A program made the position numbers and the translations under genes. 46,599 nucleotides of DNA from positions 1 through 46,599 of the forward strand of contig DDSN01000025.1 of the NCBI GenBank assembly GCA_002343395.1. The letters run 5' to 3'. The stretch's first letter is position 1. Each line of letters starts with the position of its first letter. The notes beneath the pieces were generated by a model. The model saw only the letters and a program-made list of their open reading frames with translations, was not told the DNA's origin and ran no database searches. Positions 42,612 to 46,599 of this stretch are shown in pieces. Source of the DNA: Hyphomonadaceae bacterium UBA2389 (GTDB lineage: Bacteria > Pseudomonadota > Alphaproteobacteria > Caulobacterales > Aquidulcibacteraceae).

Positions 42612-44048
42612 ATGCGCGAAAAGCTGAATTTCTACATCGACGGCAAGTGGGTCGCCCCCGCCACGACGCGCACGCATGACGTGATCAACCCCGCCAACGA
42701 AGAGCCGTGCGGCCGTATCTCCCTGGGCGCCGCGGAGGATGTGAACAAGGCGGTGGCCGCCGCAAAGCGCGCCTTCGAGACCTGGTCGCAAACCAGCGTC
42801 GACGAGCGCAAGGCCTATCTCGACAAGATCATCGCGATCTATCAGCGCCGGCTCGGCGAAATGGCGGAAACAATCTCCATGGAAATGGGCGCGCCGTTGC
42901 CGCTTGCGCAGACAGCGCAAGCGCCGGCTGGTTTGGGCTATCTCATGGATGCGCGCGCCCAACTCGACAAGTTTGAGTTCGAGAGCGACTACGGCAATGG
43001 CCGTCGCATCCTCAAGGAGCCGATCGGCGTCATCGGCATGATCACGCCCTGGAACTGGCCGCAAAATCAGATTTGCGCCAAGGTCGGCCCTGCGATCGCG
43101 GCGGGCTGCACCATGGTGCTGAAACCCTCCGAACTGGCGCCGCTGAACGCAATCCTGTTCGCCGAGATCATCGACGAGGCGGGACTTCCGCCGGGCGTCT
43201 TCAATCTCGTCAACGGCGACGGCCCTGGCGTGGGCGCGGCGCTCTCCTCCCACCCCGATGTCGACATGATGAGCTTCACCGGCTCGACCCGCGCCGGTAC
43301 GTCGGTGATGCAGAACTGCGCCGCGGGCATCAAGAAAGTCGCGCTCGAACTTGGCGGCAAAAGCCCGAACATCATTCTCGACGACGCCGACCTGCCCAAG
43401 GCCGTCGCGCGCGGCATGATGCACATGGCCAACAACACAGGCCAAAGCTGCAATGCGCCTTCGCGTATGCTGGCGCCGAAAGCGAAGTACGAGGAAGTTG
43501 TACAGATCGCCGCCGAAACCGCCAAAGCCATCAAAGTGCAGGCGCCCGATTCCGCCGAGAAAGGCGCTATCGGGCCGTTGGCGAACGCCAACCAGTTCCA
43601 GAAAGTACAGGGCCTGATCCAAAAGGGCATCGACGAGGGCGCGCGCGTGGCCGCGGGCGGCGTTGGGCGGCCCGAAGGCTTCAACCGCGGCTACTACGTG
43701 AAACCCACGGTGTTCGCGGATGTGAACAACACCATGACGATCGCGCGCGAAGAGATCTTCGGGCCAGTGCTCGTGGTCATCCCATACGAGAACGAAGAGG
43801 ACGCGATCCGTATCGCCAACGACACGCCCTACGGCCTCGCCGCTTATGTTCAGGGCGGTCAGGAGCGCGCGCGCAAGGTCGCGAAGAAACTGCGCGCGGG
43901 CAACGTTCACATCAACGGCGCGTTCGGCGGCATGGGCACGCCGTTCGGCGGCTACAAGCAGTCCGGTCTGGGCCGCGAAGGCGGACACTTCGGGCTGGAG
44001 GAGTTCTTGGAAGTGAAGGCCGCAATTGGCTGGGGCGAACAAGCGTAA
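42612..44048 (+). CDS. NAD(P)-dependent aldehyde dehydrogenase
   Basis: 478 residues from ATG 42612 (MREKLNFYIDGKW), GGAG 7 nt upstream; a TTG at 42600 is possible but less likely. Catalytic Glu246 (VALELGGKSPN) and Cys280 (NNTGQSCNAPSR), with TPWNWP and FTGSTRAG. It oxidises an aldehyde to an acid. Terminal alkane oxidation by CYP153 would need such an enzyme, but they are 39 kb apart and the link is speculative. Diverges from trmB. Confidence 0.94.
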   Translation: MREKLNFYIDGKWVAPATTRTHDVINPANEEPCGRISLGAAEDVNKAVAAAKRAFETWSQTSVDERKAYLDKIIAIYQRRLGEMAETISMEMGAPLPLAQTAQAPAGLGYLMDARAQLDKFEFESDYGNGRRILKEPIGVIGMITPWNWPQNQICAKVGPAIAAGCTMVLKPSELAPLNAILFAEIIDEAGLPPGVFNLVNGDGPGVGAALSSHPDVDMMSFTGSTRAGTSVMQNCAAGIKKVALELGGKSPNIILDDADLPKAVARGMMHMANNTGQSCNAPSRMLAPKAKYEEVVQIAAETAKAIKVQAPDSAEKGAIGPLANANQFQKVQGLIQKGIDEGARVAAGGVGRPEGFNRGYYVKPTVFADVNNTMTIAREEIFGPVLVVIPYENEEDAIRIANDTPYGLAAYVQGGQERARKVAKKLRAGNVHINGAFGGMGTPFGGYKQSGLGREGGHFGLEEFLEVKAAIGWGEQA

Positions 44049-44106
44049 ATCAAAGGGAAACAACGCTTTCACGTCGCATTAGCCACGGCGTGCGCACTCT
44101 CGCGCC

Positions 44107-44610
44107 ATGGCTCCTTCGCTTGAAACCGATTCGATGGACGAAGACCCACGGCGCGACGCGCCGGGTTTCTATTTGCTTGACGACGCCGGGGGCCGTTTCG
44201 TGGTCGATCCCGACTTCGGCTTCGTCTCGCTGCGAGACGAAGCCACGCTTCAGACCGAACGAGGCGCCGTGCACCTTGCGCGTCTACGCGTCGTCGAGCC
44301 TTCCGGCGAAGAATACGTTCTCGAGATGCGGCTCAAGATCACCGGCCGTGTGCCGCAGATGCTCGGCCCCGAAGAGGCGGCGCCGCAAGCAAGCCAAACG
44401 GATCGTGAAACCGAGATCGTCCTGGCCGATGCGCCGTGGGAGAGCTTCGCGGGATGGCGCGGCAACGCGGGTGCGCGGCTCGCCGACGAGGACCTCGCGT
44501 TCGGCGTGCTGCTGTCGCCTGCGTTCCAGAGCCTCGACCTGAACGGCGCCGCGCTCTCCATCGAAGCGCCGCCGCGACCCTCTCATCGCGCTGCGTGCTG
44601 GGAACCCTAG
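44107..44610 (+). CDS. Hypothetical protein
   Basis: 167 residues, acidic, soluble. It begins MAPSLETDSMDEDPRRDAP and contains GFYLLDDAGGRFVVDPDFGFVSLRDEATLQTERGAVHLARLRVVEPSGEEYVLEMRLKITGRVPQMLG. I recognise no domain. The alternating strands suggest a beta-rich fold. No Shine-Dalgarno is evident at ATG 44107; Met10 (44134) is an alternative start. Codon use matches neighbouring genes, so it is likely real. Confidence 0.6.
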   Translation: MAPSLETDSMDEDPRRDAPGFYLLDDAGGRFVVDPDFGFVSLRDEATLQTERGAVHLARLRVVEPSGEEYVLEMRLKITGRVPQMLGPEEAAPQASQTDRETEIVLADAPWESFAGWRGNAGARLADEDLAFGVLLSPAFQSLDLNGAALSIEAPPRPSHRAACWEP

Positions 44611-44651
44611 CGCCGCCGTCTCTCGACCATTGAAATTCGGCCCCGACCGGA

Positions 44652-44682
44652 TCAGAACGGCCCCATCTTGTTCCCGTTCTGA
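44652..44682 (+). promoter_or_regulatory. Inverted repeat in the leader of the cystathionine gamma-synthase-family gene
   Basis: TCAGAACGG and CCGTTCTGA (9 bp, perfect) are separated by 13 nt, ending 11 nt before the GTG start and overlapping its GAGGAG ribosome site. It could control translation or bind a regulator. It does not match a known SAM riboswitch consensus that I can recall. Confidence 0.4.
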
Positions 44683-44693
44683 GGAGATCGCGC

Positions 44694-45974
44694 GTGGCTG
44701 AGAAAAAATGGCGCAAGCGCACCATCGGCAATCGCAAGCTGAAACCCGAAACCCTGATGATGGGATACGGCTACGATCCGATGCTTTCGGAAGGTTCGCT
44801 GAAGCCGCCGCAATTCCAGACGTCCACCTTCGTGTTTCGCTCCGCGCAGGACGGCAAGGACTTCTTCGCCACCATGCAGGGGCGGCGAAAAATGGGGCCG
44901 GACGAAGAGCCGGGCCTCATCTATTCGCGCTTCAACAATCCCAACCTCGAAGTCGTCGAGGACCGGCTCGCGCTGTGGGACGACGCGGAAGCTTCGCTGC
45001 TCTTCGCCTCTGGCATGGCCGCGATTTCGACCGCCCTGCTCGCCTATCTCCGCCCGGGCGACGTGGTGTTGCAGAGCCGCCCGATCTATGGCGGCACGGA
45101 GACGCTGATCCACTCGATCCTGCCCGAGTTCAACATCAGCCAAGTCGCGTTCGAGGCCGAACACGGCCCTGAGGAAATGCGCCACGCCGCTGACGAAGCC
45201 AAGAAGAAGGGCCGCGTCGGCGCCATCTTCATCGAAACGCCCGCCAACCCCACCAACGCGCTGGTCGACATTCAAGCCGCGCGCAAGATCTCGGAATCGC
45301 TGGCGGTCGACGGCCGCAGGCCGCCTGTCATCGTCGACAATACCATGCTGGGGCCGGTCTATTCACAGCCGCTCAATCACGGCGCCGACATCGTCGTCAT
45401 GTCGCTCACCAAATATGTCGGCGGGCATTCCGACTTGATCGCGGGCGGCGCTTCGGGATCGAAGGCGATGCTGGCGCCGGTGCGCCGCATGCGCTCGACG
45501 CTCGGCACCATGGCCGACACACACACGGCGTGGCTGTTGATGCGCTCGTTGGAGACGCTGAAGTTGCGCATGGAAGCGGGCGCGGAAAACGCCAAGAAGG
45601 TCGCGGAATTTCTGCGCGACCATCCCAAGATCGACAATGTGTGGTTCTTGGACTTCCTGCCCAAGGATCACCCGGACCGCGCCATCCACGAACGCCAGAA
45701 CAAAAGCGCCGGCTCAACCTTCTCGTTCGAAGTGAAAGGCGGCGAAGCAGCGGCTTTCCGCGTGCTCGACAAGCTTGAAGTGATCAAGCTCGCGGTGAGC
45801 CTCGGCGGCACCGAAACGCTTGCCTCGCATCCCGCGGCGATGACCCATTCCGGCATGCCGGCGGAGGAGCTGGCGAAATATTCGATTACGCCGGGCCTCA
45901 TCCGCATTTCCATCGGCATCGAAGACCCGGAAGATCTGATCGCGGACTTGGCGCAGGCGTTGGACGCGGCTTAG
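44694..45974 (+). CDS. Cystathionine gamma-synthase-family PLP enzyme
   Basis: 426 residues from GTG 44694 with GAGGAG upstream. Fold type I Cys/Met metabolism enzyme: YSRFNNPNLEVVEDRLALWDDAEASLLFASGMAA, IETPANPTN, VDNTMLGPV, and PLP Lys240 in MSLTKYVGGHSD. The C-terminal VSLGGTETLASHPAAMTHSGM is typical of methionine gamma-lyase and O-acetyl-homoserine-type members. The exact reaction (gamma-synthase, lyase or sulfhydrylase) cannot be told. The IS110 remnant begins about 60 nt beyond its stop. Confidence 0.93.
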   Translation: MAEKKWRKRTIGNRKLKPETLMMGYGYDPMLSEGSLKPPQFQTSTFVFRSAQDGKDFFATMQGRRKMGPDEEPGLIYSRFNNPNLEVVEDRLALWDDAEASLLFASGMAAISTALLAYLRPGDVVLQSRPIYGGTETLIHSILPEFNISQVAFEAEHGPEEMRHAADEAKKKGRVGAIFIETPANPTNALVDIQAARKISESLAVDGRRPPVIVDNTMLGPVYSQPLNHGADIVVMSLTKYVGGHSDLIAGGASGSKAMLAPVRRMRSTLGTMADTHTAWLLMRSLETLKLRMEAGAENAKKVAEFLRDHPKIDNVWFLDFLPKDHPDRAIHERQNKSAGSTFSFEVKGGEAAAFRVLDKLEVIKLAVSLGGTETLASHPAAMTHSGMPAEELAKYSITPGLIRISIGIEDPEDLIADLAQALDAA

Positions 45975-46029
45975 CGCGCAACTGAGGTGTTTTGCCTGTG
46001 TTGGGCGCCCCTGTCCTACTGGCGCCTCG

Positions 46030-46356
46030 CCCCGTCATGCGCATCAAATGCGCAATGGCGCGGGCGTCGTGTTTGTCGGTCTTGTTGCGCTGCGCCTTCA
46101 TCGCGTCGCGCGCCGCAAATGCGTCGAGACACGCCGCCGGCACGCCGCGCGCTTCCAGTTCGCGCTGCAGCCAGGGCGACAGCGAGCCGGCTTCGTGGCC
46201 GACACGGCGCAAGCTGCGCCGCCAGGGTTTGAGCGTCGCCGCCAGGATGTCGGGATCGGTCGGGACCGATGCTTCGAGCAGGATCGTCCCATCCTTATCG
46301 ACCACGCACACCGAAGTGTCTTTCACGCCCACGTCCAATCCGGCAAAATGCTCCAT
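46030..46356 (-). pseudogene. Truncated IS110-family transposase (5' part)
   Basis: From ATG 46356 (MEHFAGLDVGVKDTSVCVVDKDG), with GGAGG 6 nt upstream. About 107 residues match the RuvC-like DEDD domain: Asp in LDVG, Glu in VGHEAGSLSPWLQREL, Asp in NKTDKHDARAIAHLMR. The frame then passes into unrelated sequence after MRM. Full IS110 transposases have roughly 300-400 residues, so the catalytic serine domain is lost. The open frame continues to 45898 but reads antisense through the neighbouring enzyme gene. Confidence 0.85.
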
Positions 46357-46520
46357 GGCTGTCCTCCGTCGCTTGGGGCGTTGGCGCGCCCCTTCTGTGC
46401 TGACAGAGACATCATGGGGGACAGCCGCCGCTCTCGAAACGGCCGCGCCTTTGGACTTCACCGGCCTCACGGGTTGTCACGCCGGGCGGTTACGCCGGCA
46501 CTACACCCTGCTTCTTCTTT
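46357..46520 (-). mobile_element. IS110 left-end noncoding region; possible bridge RNA source
   Basis: The stretch upstream of the transposase is GC-rich with several potential stems (GCCGGCG/CGCCCGGC-like, and GCGCCAACGCC). IS110-group elements carry a guide (bridge) RNA in this position. The element boundary cannot be placed, and no coding signal is seen. Beyond about 46520 the sequence changes to an AT-richer stretch. Confidence 0.35.
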
Positions 46521-46599
46521 TTTGATGCGCGCGCGTTCGCTTTTGAGATTCCCGATGGCACGAGACTGGCAGCGCTGGATGCGTCAGATCGGGAGGCGA

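Noticed and set aside
42510..44072. Long minus-strand open frame (520 codons) opposite the aldehyde dehydrogenase
   Set aside because: It is a shadow of a clear ALDH gene in GC-rich DNA; product has low-complexity Arg/Ala/Asp composition and no domain.
44600..44693. SAM-type riboswitch before the Met/Cys enzyme gene
   Set aside because: Only a simple inverted repeat is present; no recalled SAM-I, SAM-II or SAH consensus segments are visible.
46558..46599. Possible start of a further plus-strand gene (MARDWQRWMRQIGRR)
   Set aside because: Only 14 codons before the edge, no upstream ribosome site of note, no recognisable family.

Overview
The window is a GC-rich chromosomal segment from an alphaproteobacterium, most likely of the Caulobacterales/Hyphomonadaceae type (inference). 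Supporting this are the runs dnaA-rpsT-enoyl-CoA hydratase-mutM, ubiE-ubiB-coaBC and hemC-hemD-mic60-hemY, a CYP153 hydroxylase, ExoD and a ZnuD-like TonB receptor. Nearly all of the sequence is coding. Gene products are assigned from remembered family motifs; no database was searched.

Left block (1-8.9 kb, minus strand): a replication cluster read as dnaA, dnaN, recF, CYP153, exoD, gyrB (cut by the left edge), with rpsT and an enoyl-CoA hydratase upstream of dnaA. A hairpin with a six-T tract lies between dnaA and dnaN and looks like an intrinsic terminator or attenuator. The P450-exoD pair interrupts the usual recF-gyrB order. DnaA departs from consensus at three functional positions.

Second block (9-16 kb): an LprI-like secreted protein and mutM (converging), then ubiE-ubiB-coaBC (ubiquinone and CoA synthesis), a charged helical DUF6481-like protein, a radical SAM enzyme and dut.

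Third block (16-24 kb): a Tat-type lipoprotein diverges from an APC permease. A plus-strand series follows: cysK, GNAT, moeB/thiF-like, DUF6624, alpha/beta hydrolase, GH13 alpha-glucosidase.

Fourth block (23.6-33.6 kb): a metal-linked pair (DUF2946-like protein and ZnuD-like receptor) behind a Zur-like inverted repeat; a phosphatase-superfamily protein; phhB with an almost complete anti-Shine-Dalgarno match, followed by an SDR; two small exported proteins; 3-hydroxybutyrate dehydrogenase; and a tightly packed DUF350-protease-pyrF-DUF2167 run.

Fifth block (33.7-39 kb): a Rieske protein, gpsA and tsaD on the minus strand. Between gpsA and tsaD, in the opposite orientation, sits a cassette of a TetR regulator (predicted leaderless mRNA) and two unannotated micro-proteins, both of 38 residues. 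I consider this the best candidate for something undescribed. hemC-hemD diverge from tsaD and continue into a Mic60-like protein and HemY.

Right end (41.6-46.6 kb): tRNA-Thr(CGT), trmB with an apparent CTG start, an aldehyde dehydrogenase, an unknown protein, a cystathionine gamma-synthase-family enzyme and a truncated IS110-type transposase at the edge. Palindromic repeat elements appear inside two genes (mutM, trmB) as in-frame insertions; a relative of the mutM element lies between DUF2167 and the Rieske gene.
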